From: Gemmatimonadales bacterium UBA1120
GTDB taxonomy: Bacteria; Gemmatimonadota; Gemmatimonadetes; Longimicrobiales; Gaopeijiaceae
Length of the DNA stretch: 37,281 nt
NCBI GenBank assembly: GCA_002313925.1
Contig: DCAZ01000050.1
Coordinates: 1 to 37,281 of the forward strand
Reading direction: 5' to 3'
This document shows, piece by piece, positions 25,168 to 33,180 of this stretch. The notes under the pieces are model-generated. The model was not told the DNA's origin, made no database searches, and saw only the letters and a list, made by a program, of their open reading frames with translations. The position numbers and the translations under genes are program-made. How positions within the stretch are numbered: position 1 is the first letter of the stretch; the number at the start of each line of letters is the position of its first letter.

Positions 25168-25202
25168 GGCCAACACTGGTTGTTGGCCCCTTGCATAAGG
25201 AG
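25168..25202 (+). promoter_or_regulatory. Tandem hairpins at the TPR ribosome-binding site
   Basis: ggccaac (25168-25174) pairs with gttggcc (25182-25188) over a 7-base loop. Directly after, cctt (25189-25192) can pair with aagg (25197-25200), which is part of the AAGGAG Shine-Dalgarno, over gcat. This could mask the ribosome site and be part of a switch with the upstream stem. Confidence 0.45.
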
Positions 25203-25209
25203 CGCAGTA

Positions 25210-26793
25210 ATGAACGTTTTCCGTAGCTCAATTCTCGCCACGGTTCTTCTCTTTTGTGTTGCCGGCCCCAGCCAAGCACAGTTTGTGGATGTCGGAGCAA
25301 TTGACTTCCCCACCTCAGCAACCGGTCAAGCTCAGCAGCACTTCCTCAGAGGAGTCTCGATTCTTCACAGCTTTGGGTGGAAGCAAGCAATCGAACAATT
25401 CCAGGCGGCGCAGGAACTAGACCCCGATTTTGCTATGGCCTATTGGGGTGAGTCCTTGGCGTATAACCACCCACTCATGTCCCAGATGGACGCCACAGAA
25501 CCACGCAAGGTACTGCAGCGCTTAGGGGGAAATGCGACTGATCGTTTAGCTGAGGCACCAACCGATCGAGAGAAAGGCTTCCTCAGTGCTATAGAGATCC
25601 TTTGGGGCGATGGCGATCACGTTGAACGTCGTGTCGGTTACATGGAAGCAATGGCAGATCTATACGAGAGATACCCTGACGATTCAGAGGTTGCCGCTTT
25701 CTATGCACTATCCATGCTAAGCGCGGTGGGTGCGACCCGTGACTTGAGCCAACGCCTCAATGTCCGAGCAGGAACGATTGCCCTGAACCTCTTTGAACAG
25801 AAACCTGGCCATCCAGGGGCTGCGCACTACACAATCCACTCCTTTGACGATCCGCTCCATGCACCCCTGGCACTGGAAGCGGCACATGCTTTTGCTGACA
25901 TAGCGCCTGCAGTATCGCATGCACGTCACATGCCAACGCACATCTTCATCCAACATGGTATGTGGGATTACGTCTCTAACCATAATCAATCAGCATACGA
26001 TGCTTCCCGGGAGCTCTGGCGGCCTGGTGATACGATGGGAGATGCCATCCATGCGCTGGATTGGGGTCAGTACGGAGACCTACAGCTCGGTGACTATGAG
26101 AAAGCTCGCCTCTGGATTGAGCGCATTGAGGAAATGTCAGAAGAGGGAGGCTTCCTGGAGGGTGGAGCACGAGGGCAAGGAGGAGAAGCTCGGGCTCGCA
26201 ATAGTGTTCCATTGCTAAAGGCACGCTACATCGTCGAAACTGAAGAGTGGATGGTACTGCCCGTTACCGAGGAATCATCCAACAATGAACTCCTGGCCAC
26301 CGCACTCAGCGCCGCGCGCACCGGTGATCAACAGGCCCTTCGTGACGCAGAAACATTGCTAAGAGAGCGCTCGTCAGGTGAGGGTGGAGGCACTGGAATT
26401 ATGGCGAATGAGGTGAGCGCACTTCTGCACGCCGGAATGGGACACGCTGACGTGGCCAAGCGCTTCATGGACGAAGCGGTAGAAACCACTGAAGCCCTGG
26501 CACCACCTAGAGGGGCCGCATCACCGATCAAGCCAGTATATGAACTATACGGTGAAATCCTACTTGACCTCGGTCAGCCGGAAGAGGCAATCGCAAAGTT
26601 CGAGAAATCTCTTGAGCGAATGCCGAACAGACCACGTTCTTTCCTCGGCCTTGGCAGGGCGAACGCAATGGCAGGAGACCGAGACAAGGCGGTAGAAGCC
26701 TATACCAACCTTACCAAGGTCTGGGCTGGGCGGGACTCATTCGACGGGTACAAGGAAGCGATGAGCTACCTGCACTCAACTGAAAACAACTAG
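25210..26793 (+). CDS. Exported TPR protein with a histidine-rich core
   Basis: 527 residues: signal peptide (1 to about 24, ending 'PSQAQ'), TPR-like helices at about 36-100 ('FLRGVSILHSFGWKQAIEQF') and again at 430-520, and a histidine-rich middle. Between residues 201 and 281 there are eleven histidines, including 'HPGAAHYTIH' and 'SHARHMPTHIF', dense enough to suggest a metal site. I recall related TPR proteins with the 'HMPSHIF' motif in other bacteria, without known function. Start ATG at 25210 has AAGGAG 8 bases upstream; an earlier ATG-frame start at 25180 would add ten residues before the signal peptide. First of two co-directional genes; preceded by an unusually structured leader. 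Confidence 0.88.
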   Translation: MNVFRSSILATVLLFCVAGPSQAQFVDVGAIDFPTSATGQAQQHFLRGVSILHSFGWKQAIEQFQAAQELDPDFAMAYWGESLAYNHPLMSQMDATEPRKVLQRLGGNATDRLAEAPTDREKGFLSAIEILWGDGDHVERRVGYMEAMADLYERYPDDSEVAAFYALSMLSAVGATRDLSQRLNVRAGTIALNLFEQKPGHPGAAHYTIHSFDDPLHAPLALEAAHAFADIAPAVSHARHMPTHIFIQHGMWDYVSNHNQSAYDASRELWRPGDTMGDAIHALDWGQYGDLQLGDYEKARLWIERIEEMSEEGGFLEGGARGQGGEARARNSVPLLKARYIVETEEWMVLPVTEESSNNELLATALSAARTGDQQALRDAETLLRERSSGEGGGTGIMANEVSALLHAGMGHADVAKRFMDEAVETTEALAPPRGAASPIKPVYELYGEILLDLGQPEEAIAKFEKSLERMPNRPRSFLGLGRANAMAGDRDKAVEAYTNLTKVWAGRDSFDGYKEAMSYLHSTENN

Positions 26794-26808
26794 AATAGAC
26801 TAAGAGAG

Positions 26809-26854
26809 CTAGGGGCGTCTGACACCGAAACCGCCCGGCGTCAGACGCCCCTAG
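26809..26854 (+). terminator. 15-bp perfect hairpin after the TPR gene
   Basis: ctaggggcgtctgac and its exact complement (26840-26854) around a 16-base loop, starting 15 bp after the TPR stop and ending 36 bp before the next start. No T-run follows. It could terminate, attenuate, or stabilise the upstream mRNA. Confidence 0.55.
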
Positions 26855-26890
26855 AGCGTTCTGGTAACGCCATCATTGGAGGGCCGCAGA

Positions 26891-27898
26891 ATGAAGAGGA
26901 CTTTGCCACTGCTGCTTCTTGCGGTGCTTTTCGCCTTCCGTGGGAGTGCCGCTAATGCACAAAGCAGCGCACCCATCATCGAGGAAACAGGTGAAGAGAT
27001 CATCGCGACGTTCTCAATCGTCGCGAGAGACCCCATCACCGAAGAACTCGGAGTCGCTGTCCAGTCCCGCGCATTCCGAGCAGCTGCAATCGTCTCGTAT
27101 GCCAAATCGGGCGTAGGGGCGATCGCAACCCAAGCCTCAGCGAACCAATCATATGGACCACGAGGACTAGAGCTTCTCGAGCAGGGACTTTCACCAGATG
27201 CAGTCGTGACACGCCTTACCAACGCTGACGAGGGTCGGGACCGACGCCAACTCGCGGTCATCGACGCACAGGGTAGAGTGAGCGCTTACACCGGGTCCCA
27301 AACGAGCGATTGGGCAGGCCACATAGAAGGAGATAACTACTCGGTTCAGGGAAATATCCTGGTGAGCGAGGAAGTGGTTCAAGCCATGGCGCAAGCTTTC
27401 GAGACGGCAGAAGGAGAACTCGCAGAACGGCTCATGGCTGCACTCGACGCCGGGCAGGCTGCGGGTGGCGACGCCCGTGGAAAGCAGTCTGGGGGCATAT
27501 TGGTGGTAAAACCGATAGGAGATTCAGGTCGCACCACTGACCGCTGGATCGACGTGCGTGTCGATGACCATCCAACCCCATTCCTCGAAATTCGTCGCCT
27601 TATGAACATGTCGGTTTCCCGTAACAAGACACGTCTCGCTACCCAACTTGCCTCGGAAGGAAGGTTCCCTGATGCCATCGCTGCACAGAGGAAAGCAATC
27701 GCTATGAGGCCAGGGAATGATCAATACTTGTATGGCCTTGCCAGACTTCACGCTCGGGCGGGCAACACGGCGAGCGCAATCGAGGTGCTAAGCCAGGCAA
27801 TTGTTATGAATGAACGGTGGCAAGAACGGGCCCGGAGCGAGTCGGACTTCGAGAGTATCAGTAGTGACCGGCAGTTCAGGAGACTGATCGGGCGCTAG
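26891..27898 (+). CDS. Exported DUF1028 protein with C-terminal TPR-like repeats
   Basis: 335 residues: signal peptide (1 to about 24), a DUF1028 domain (about 36-225) and a helical TPR-like tail (about 260-330). DUF1028 hallmarks: 'ATFSIVARD' (T40 is the probable Ntn-type nucleophile position), 'GVGAIATQASAN', 'YGPRGLELL', 'YSVQGNIL' and 'GGDARGKQSGGILVV'. The family has an Ntn-hydrolase-like fold, and no reaction is established to my knowledge. ATG at 26891 is preceded by GGAGGG at 8 bases. Downstream of the TPR gene across a strong hairpin, so read-through would be needed for joint transcription. Confidence 0.9.
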   Translation: MKRTLPLLLLAVLFAFRGSAANAQSSAPIIEETGEEIIATFSIVARDPITEELGVAVQSRAFRAAAIVSYAKSGVGAIATQASANQSYGPRGLELLEQGLSPDAVVTRLTNADEGRDRRQLAVIDAQGRVSAYTGSQTSDWAGHIEGDNYSVQGNILVSEEVVQAMAQAFETAEGELAERLMAALDAGQAAGGDARGKQSGGILVVKPIGDSGRTTDRWIDVRVDDHPTPFLEIRRLMNMSVSRNKTRLATQLASEGRFPDAIAAQRKAIAMRPGNDQYLYGLARLHARAGNTASAIEVLSQAIVMNERWQERARSESDFESISSDRQFRRLIGR

Positions 27899-27960
27899 TT
27901 ATTCAAGAGTGTTGCCGGTTGGTAAATTTTCTACTGCCAGCATGTCCTAGTTTTTTTGAA

Positions 27961-27976
27961 TATGCCCACTGGCATA
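27961..27976. repeat. Small 6-bp hairpin after the DUF1028 gene
   Basis: tatgcc, cact, ggcata. A T7 run (27951-27957) precedes it on the plus strand instead of following it, so it is not a standard terminator. Confidence 0.25.
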
Positions 27977-28068
27977 GAGTTTCTGGATAATATCGTGGCA
28001 TACCCTTCAGTCGTCAGACATATTCGCGTGTAACAAAGCATCAGGAACGCAGAACACCAGGAGGGGCA

Positions 28069-29697
28069 ATGCGCTCACACTCGGTTTTAATAAGTCCAAC
28101 ACTACTTCTCTCAGTCATAGCAACGAGCCTATCCGTGCTGCCCCTGGGAGCCTTGACTCAGGTTACCTCTCCGCAAGAGAACGCGGGAGGAGAGGTCGCA
28201 GTTGATTGGGACGTAGTGGCTCAGATAAGGGAAGAGGGCCTGCAACGATCTCAGATTGCGAATACGCTCTCGTACATGACTGACGTCCTGGGAGCACGCC
28301 TCACCAACTCAATTGCCATGGACAATGCGCAACGGTGGGCAGTAGAGGAAATGAAGAGGATCGGGATGACCGGAACTAACCGTGAGCCTTTCATGGAGTA
28401 CGGCGTCAGTTGGGACAACGAGTACGTCTCTATCCACCTGTTAGAACCTGACTACCAACCAATGGTCGGCTATCCGATCGCACATACACCCGGCACAAAC
28501 GGTAAACAGGAACTGCAGGCCGTCATTGCAGATGTGAGAACCCGTCAGGACTTAGAAACACTAGAGGGCAAGATTCGAGGAATGGCAGTGCTTTCTACTC
28601 CACCCGCTATAATTGACCTTTCGCGGTTTGAGACGGGCACACCCAGACGGAATGCGCAAGAAATGCGCGAACTCGCAGAAGCTGTCGTCCCACCACCCCC
28701 GGGACCTGATCCGTATTTCTCCCGCTTATATCCAGATCCACCCCAGAACCCTGATGTGCTCACGGCAGCAGAGCGACTCGCTTTCTATGTGAAGGAGGGT
28801 GTGGCGGTGGTGCTAGAATCTTCAAGTGGATGGCCGGGGGCCGTTCGGGGATTCGCTCGACCGGGAGCCAAAATCGATCTCTGGTCCCGGGATGCAACGA
28901 TGTCTTCCGTCCCGATCGTAGCAGTGACCCCAGAACACTATAACCGTATGTATCGGATTCTACGTCGAGGGATCCCGGTGAGCCTCGAAGTTGAGGTACG
29001 CAACACCCACGGAACCTCAGTCGAGCAGGCTAGCAACGTCCTTGGTGAGATACCAGGGACGGATCTCGCCCAAGAAGTGGTCATGATAGGAGCGCATTTT
29101 GACACATGGCATGCCAGTCCAAATGCAAGTGATAACACCTCGGGTGTAGCGGTGGTCTTAGAGGCAGCCCGCATTCTGAAAGCTATTGGCGCTGAGCCGC
29201 GCCGAACTATCCGGGTCGCGTTATGGTCTGGAGAGGAGCAAGGTCTTTATGGTTCCAGAGCTTATGTGCGCGAGCACTTTGGTAACCCTAATGATACCAA
29301 TATCGGTACCACCCCAGAGTACGAAACCTTCTCCGCATACTTCAATCAAGATTACGGCCCTGGTCAGTATAGGGGCATTTGGCTTCAAGAAAACGAACAT
29401 GTCCGACAGATATTCAAGGCATGGATGGAGCCATTTCACGACATGGGTATGACCACCATCTCGCTACAGGGAGTCGGTAGTACCGACCATGTACCCTTCG
29501 ACAATATTGGTCTTCCCGCTTTCCAGTTTCTACAGGCTCGTGTCGGGGGTACCGGCGGGCATACAAATCTCGACTTCTTCGACACAGTACCCATTGAAGA
29601 CCTTATGAAGAACGCAGTAATCATGGCGTCTTTCGCTTACCACGCAGCTATGGTTGACGAGAGAATACCTAGAAAACACACCATTCCTCACAACTGA
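28069..29697 (+). CDS. Exported M28-family aminopeptidase with PA domain
   Basis: 542 residues: signal peptide (about 1-32), then an M28 zinc peptidase interrupted by a PA domain (about 130-300). Metal ligands and catalytic residues: H343 and D345 in 'GAHFDTW', D355 in 'ASDNTSG', E389/E390 in 'SGEEQGL', with a C-terminal histidine in 'GGHTNLDF'. The PA region carries a proline-rich insertion (208-229, 'VPPPPGPDP'). The strong AGGAGGGG sits 3 bases before the ATG at 28069. Probably removes N-terminal residues from peptides outside the cytoplasm. Convergent with the NHL lipoprotein gene. It begins 170 bp after the DUF1028 gene. Confidence 0.94.
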   Translation: MRSHSVLISPTLLLSVIATSLSVLPLGALTQVTSPQENAGGEVAVDWDVVAQIREEGLQRSQIANTLSYMTDVLGARLTNSIAMDNAQRWAVEEMKRIGMTGTNREPFMEYGVSWDNEYVSIHLLEPDYQPMVGYPIAHTPGTNGKQELQAVIADVRTRQDLETLEGKIRGMAVLSTPPAIIDLSRFETGTPRRNAQEMRELAEAVVPPPPGPDPYFSRLYPDPPQNPDVLTAAERLAFYVKEGVAVVLESSSGWPGAVRGFARPGAKIDLWSRDATMSSVPIVAVTPEHYNRMYRILRRGIPVSLEVEVRNTHGTSVEQASNVLGEIPGTDLAQEVVMIGAHFDTWHASPNASDNTSGVAVVLEAARILKAIGAEPRRTIRVALWSGEEQGLYGSRAYVREHFGNPNDTNIGTTPEYETFSAYFNQDYGPGQYRGIWLQENEHVRQIFKAWMEPFHDMGMTTISLQGVGSTDHVPFDNIGLPAFQFLQARVGGTGGHTNLDFFDTVPIEDLMKNAVIMASFAYHAAMVDERIPRKHTIPHN

Positions 29698-29725
29698 ACA
29701 ACTTGCGAGTCCGTGCTTTAAACAA

Positions 29726-29750
29726 CCTGCTAAAAGGCTTGCTCAGCAGG
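29726..29750. terminator. Weak hairpin between convergent genes
   Basis: cctgct and agcagg pair around a 13-base loop, between the M28 gene and the NHL lipoprotein gene. No T-run. Confidence 0.25.
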
Positions 29751-29768
29751 GTATCACCGGCTTCTAGG

Positions 29769-30917
29769 TTAGGAGCCACCCCGGAGCACGAACTTTTGAA
29801 CGCGTCGACCCGTAGATGCCTCACCTACGTAGAGGTTCCCCTCCGAGTCGATACCCATCCCATGTGGCCGAAGAAATTGACCAAGCTGCCGTCCGCCCCG
29901 GCCAAAGTTACCCATAATCTCAAGATCACTTCTCCTGAGAGTCCAGACCTTATGGTTGGTTCCATCGGCTAGGTACAACCACTCTTGCTCCGCATCGGGA
30001 GAGAGAGCGATTACGAATGCTGAGCCGGATGACAATGTGCTAGGAGCCACAACTTTCTCTGTGACGAACTCACCGCTCTGGCGGAACACCTGGATCCGGT
30101 TACCTCGCCGGTCAGCCACATAAATCAACCCATCGCTCGAACCGACAAGGCCATGGACCGTCGAGAATTGTTCGGGAGGAGAGTAGTCTAGACCACGATC
30201 ACCAGATCGATATTCGTCATCAGGCGGCTCCCCGTAGGCACCCCAGTGTCGAAGATATCCACCCGTGTCCCCATCGAAGACAATCACACGCCGATTCCGG
30301 TACCCATCAGCGATAAAGACTTCATTAGTGCCCGGATCCACCCAGATACCGGCAGGGCCTCCAAGTAGATTTGGATCGTTACTCCCGCCATTCACATCAT
30401 ATTCACCAAGCGTCATTAGGAGATCACCGCCGCGTGTAAATTTCATCACCCGGTGATGTTGGTAGCTCCCGATCCAGACGAAGTCGTTGTGGTCGACAAA
30501 AAGTCCATGCGCATTTCGTGGGAACTCTGACACGTCTTGTGTCGTCGGATCCCCCCATCCCTGAACGACGTTTCCGCTCTCATCGAATTCAATGACGATA
30601 GGAGCCGGTACACAGCACATGCCAATAGGGGGGTCCTGTACAGCCGATGTCTCTTCCGGGGTCAACGTCTCTGGCAGATGCGTGACCCAAACATGGTCCA
30701 TCGCGTCTACAAACACCGCCGTGACCGAACCCATGATCCAGTCATTGGGCATCTCAAGCGGCCAGCTAGGATCAACCTCAAAGGACGGGATTCCTTCGCT
30801 CCCTACATCAGGAGCACCCCTTGTTTCTAGACTAGATCCACAGCCCGCCACAAAAACTGGAATTAGGAGTGTCAGAGAAAAGACTAGTAGTCTCCTTCGG
30901 CTGTTCATTTTCTTCAT
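29769..30917 (-). CDS. NHL-repeat beta-propeller lipoprotein
   Basis: 382 residues: lipoprotein signal with lipobox 'FVAGC' (C26), then a six-bladed NHL propeller (about 50-380). Repeat blades contain 'GPAGIWVDP', 'RNRRVIVFD' and 'RPHGMGIDSEGNLYVGE'. The arrangement resembles the catalytic domain of peptidyl-alpha-hydroxyglycine lyase and many bacterial binding proteins, but I do not see enough to assign enzyme activity. ATG at 30917 gives the lipoprotein signal; the frame continues to 30956 without family character. Divergent from the PQQ dehydrogenase gene 220 bp away, so the two may share regulation. Confidence 0.85.
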   Translation of the reverse strand: MKKMNSRRRLLVFSLTLLIPVFVAGCGSSLETRGAPDVGSEGIPSFEVDPSWPLEMPNDWIMGSVTAVFVDAMDHVWVTHLPETLTPEETSAVQDPPIGMCCVPAPIVIEFDESGNVVQGWGDPTTQDVSEFPRNAHGLFVDHNDFVWIGSYQHHRVMKFTRGGDLLMTLGEYDVNGGSNDPNLLGGPAGIWVDPGTNEVFIADGYRNRRVIVFDGDTGGYLRHWGAYGEPPDDEYRSGDRGLDYSPPEQFSTVHGLVGSSDGLIYVADRRGNRIQVFRQSGEFVTEKVVAPSTLSSGSAFVIALSPDAEQEWLYLADGTNHKVWTLRRSDLEIMGNFGRGGRQLGQFLRPHGMGIDSEGNLYVGEASTGRRVQKFVLRGGS

Positions 30918-31137
30918 GCTCACTGAACTCCCTGTGCAATTCTTGAAACCAATCAACCAAACTGTCGACCAAGGCTAAGGTGCGCGAGGCTCCCGACTTA
31001 TCAGGAAGCTACGAATGGGTGGCATTTGCATGTAACCGGATGACCCCAAAACACCCTAGCTGAAGGGCGGACACTACACTACCATGCGCCCTGCCACCCC
31101 CGTCACATTTGTGGCAACTCAGCACCTGGAGGAAAGC

Positions 31138-33180
31138 ATGTTTCGATCAAACCGTAGAATCTTGGAGTTGCAGCAAGTCACTCTCGTAGCTCTTACCCTG
31201 ATGATGGCACCACTATCTCTGAGCCAGGCACAAGACCGCGGCACACCTTACGGAGAATGGCGTTACCAGAGCGCAGACTCCTGGGGCACGCGCTATTCAC
31301 CAGTTGACCAAATTGACTCATCTAACTTTGGCAATCTAGAAGTGGCATGGACATGGCAAGCGAACAACTTTGGGCCCGAAGTCGACTACCAGATGAAGTC
31401 CACCCCTACGTATATCGACGGCATTCTTTACACGGTGGCAGGCCAGCGCCGAACTGTGGTCGCAATCGACCCCAACACCGGTGAGACGCTCTGGACATAT
31501 CGCGAACCCAATACCATCCGATGGGAACGCTCTATGCGACAGAACTATGGTAAAGGAGTAGCGTATGGAGAGCGCGATGGCCGTGGAGTCATCTACTACA
31601 CTTCTCCTGCCTTCTTCCTGCACGCGATAGATGCAGAAACCGGTCGACATATAGAAGACTTTGGCGCTCCCGTGGCAATCGATGGGTTCCCCCAAACGGG
31701 GGTCGTCGACCTGCTACCTGATCTACTGAGAAACTGGGGGCCCTGGGAGGCATGGGATCAGCCGTACGACCCAGATTATGGGATTCCGAGAGAACTCGGG
31801 TTCATTACTGCATCGTCACCTCCAATCGTAGTGAATGGAACCGTCGTTATCGGCAACTCAGCTGAACAAGGTTACAACCAAACGCGAGTCGAGAACGTCC
31901 CCGGCGACATTCTGGCGTACGATGCTAGCAATGGAGACTTCAGGTGGAAATTCCATGTTATCCCCCGTCCCGGCGAATTCGGTCATGATACCTGGGAAAA
32001 CGACGCGTGGCAGTACACTGGGGATGTTTCTTCCTGGGCGCCGATGTCTGCAGATCGTGAACGTGGGATTGTCTACATACCAACGAACCCACCAACCATC
32101 GACTACTTCGGGGGATTCAGGCCCGGTGATAACCTCTTCGGCACAAGCGTGATCGCACTGGACGTGACAACTGGAGAACGCGTATGGCACTTCCAGACCG
32201 TCCATAATGATCAATGGAATTACGATATCCCCAATGTCCCGATCATTACTGACCTGCAGGTGGACGGACGTGGGATACCCGCAGTCATCCAAACGACCAA
32301 AACTGGGTTAATCTTCGCCTTTGATAGAGAGACAGGTGAACCGATTTGGCCGATTGAGGAGCGTCCCGTCGAGCAGACCGTAGTTCCTGGAAACTGGACC
32401 GCGGCTACCCAACCATTCCCTACACGACCAGAGCCAATGGAGCCCCTTGGGCTTCCGGAGTCAGACATCATCGACTTTACACCCGAATTGCGCTCGGAGG
32501 CTATGGAGATCGTCAGTAGATACAACGTCGGTGGCGCTTTCCTCCCCCGGCTCTATGGTGACCATAGCACCGGAGTTGAAGACAACATCCGTTGCTACGG
32601 CGGCTTGAATATTACGAATCCAGCAACACTTGACCCTACAACGGGCATCCTCTACGTGGCCTCTGCACGTCGGTGTGGGGGTGGGATGGTCATCCCAGGA
32701 ATCGAAGCCGATGATCCAGAAGCTATGGCTACAACAGGAGCGACTCTTTCTCAGTGGGTAGCAGGACCAGGGGGTGGGATGGGCACCATTCAAGGCCTGC
32801 CACTCCACAAACCTCCCTACAGCCGCCTCTCTGCGTTCGACATGAATACGGGGGAGAGACTGTGGTGGGTCCCCGTTGGGGATACGCCACAAACAGTGCT
32901 GGATCACCCGGCGCTTGAGGGTGTTGATCTCTCGAAAACCGGGAGTGGGGCAAGCTCAATCCAAATGGTCGCTGGCGACCTTCTTTATGCAACTGAAGGT
33001 TCATCCGGACCGGCAGTGTTAAATGCTTACGATAAGCTTACGGGGGAGCACGTCGGTGAAATTGAGATCCCCTCACCCGGCCAGTATGGGATGATGACCT
33101 ATATGCATGAAGGCAACCAGTTTGTTGTCCTGCAGGTTGGACGTCCAGGTCGCCTAGTCGCCCTGAGTTTACCTCAGTAA
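31138..33180 (+). CDS. PQQ-dependent dehydrogenase (quinoprotein), periplasmic
   Basis: 680 residues: signal peptide (1 to about 32, ending 'SLSQAQ') and an eight-bladed quinoprotein propeller with tryptophan-docking segments such as 'DPNTGETLWTY', 'DVTTGERVWHFQ' and 'DMNTGERLWWVP'. It oxidises a sugar or alcohol in the periplasm using pyrroloquinoline quinone. The overall form follows the membrane-glucose/quinate dehydrogenase type, but it lacks both the N-terminal membrane helices of Gcd and a C-terminal cytochrome c domain, so electrons must leave through a separate carrier. ATG at 31138 is chosen because GGAGG lies 7 bases upstream and the signal peptide starts there. It overlaps the convergent gene by 7 bp. 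Confidence 0.93.
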   Translation: MFRSNRRILELQQVTLVALTLMMAPLSLSQAQDRGTPYGEWRYQSADSWGTRYSPVDQIDSSNFGNLEVAWTWQANNFGPEVDYQMKSTPTYIDGILYTVAGQRRTVVAIDPNTGETLWTYREPNTIRWERSMRQNYGKGVAYGERDGRGVIYYTSPAFFLHAIDAETGRHIEDFGAPVAIDGFPQTGVVDLLPDLLRNWGPWEAWDQPYDPDYGIPRELGFITASSPPIVVNGTVVIGNSAEQGYNQTRVENVPGDILAYDASNGDFRWKFHVIPRPGEFGHDTWENDAWQYTGDVSSWAPMSADRERGIVYIPTNPPTIDYFGGFRPGDNLFGTSVIALDVTTGERVWHFQTVHNDQWNYDIPNVPIITDLQVDGRGIPAVIQTTKTGLIFAFDRETGEPIWPIEERPVEQTVVPGNWTAATQPFPTRPEPMEPLGLPESDIIDFTPELRSEAMEIVSRYNVGGAFLPRLYGDHSTGVEDNIRCYGGLNITNPATLDPTTGILYVASARRCGGGMVIPGIEADDPEAMATTGATLSQWVAGPGGGMGTIQGLPLHKPPYSRLSAFDMNTGERLWWVPVGDTPQTVLDHPALEGVDLSKTGSGASSIQMVAGDLLYATEGSSGPAVLNAYDKLTGEHVGEIEIPSPGQYGMMTYMHEGNQFVVLQVGRPGRLVALSLPQ

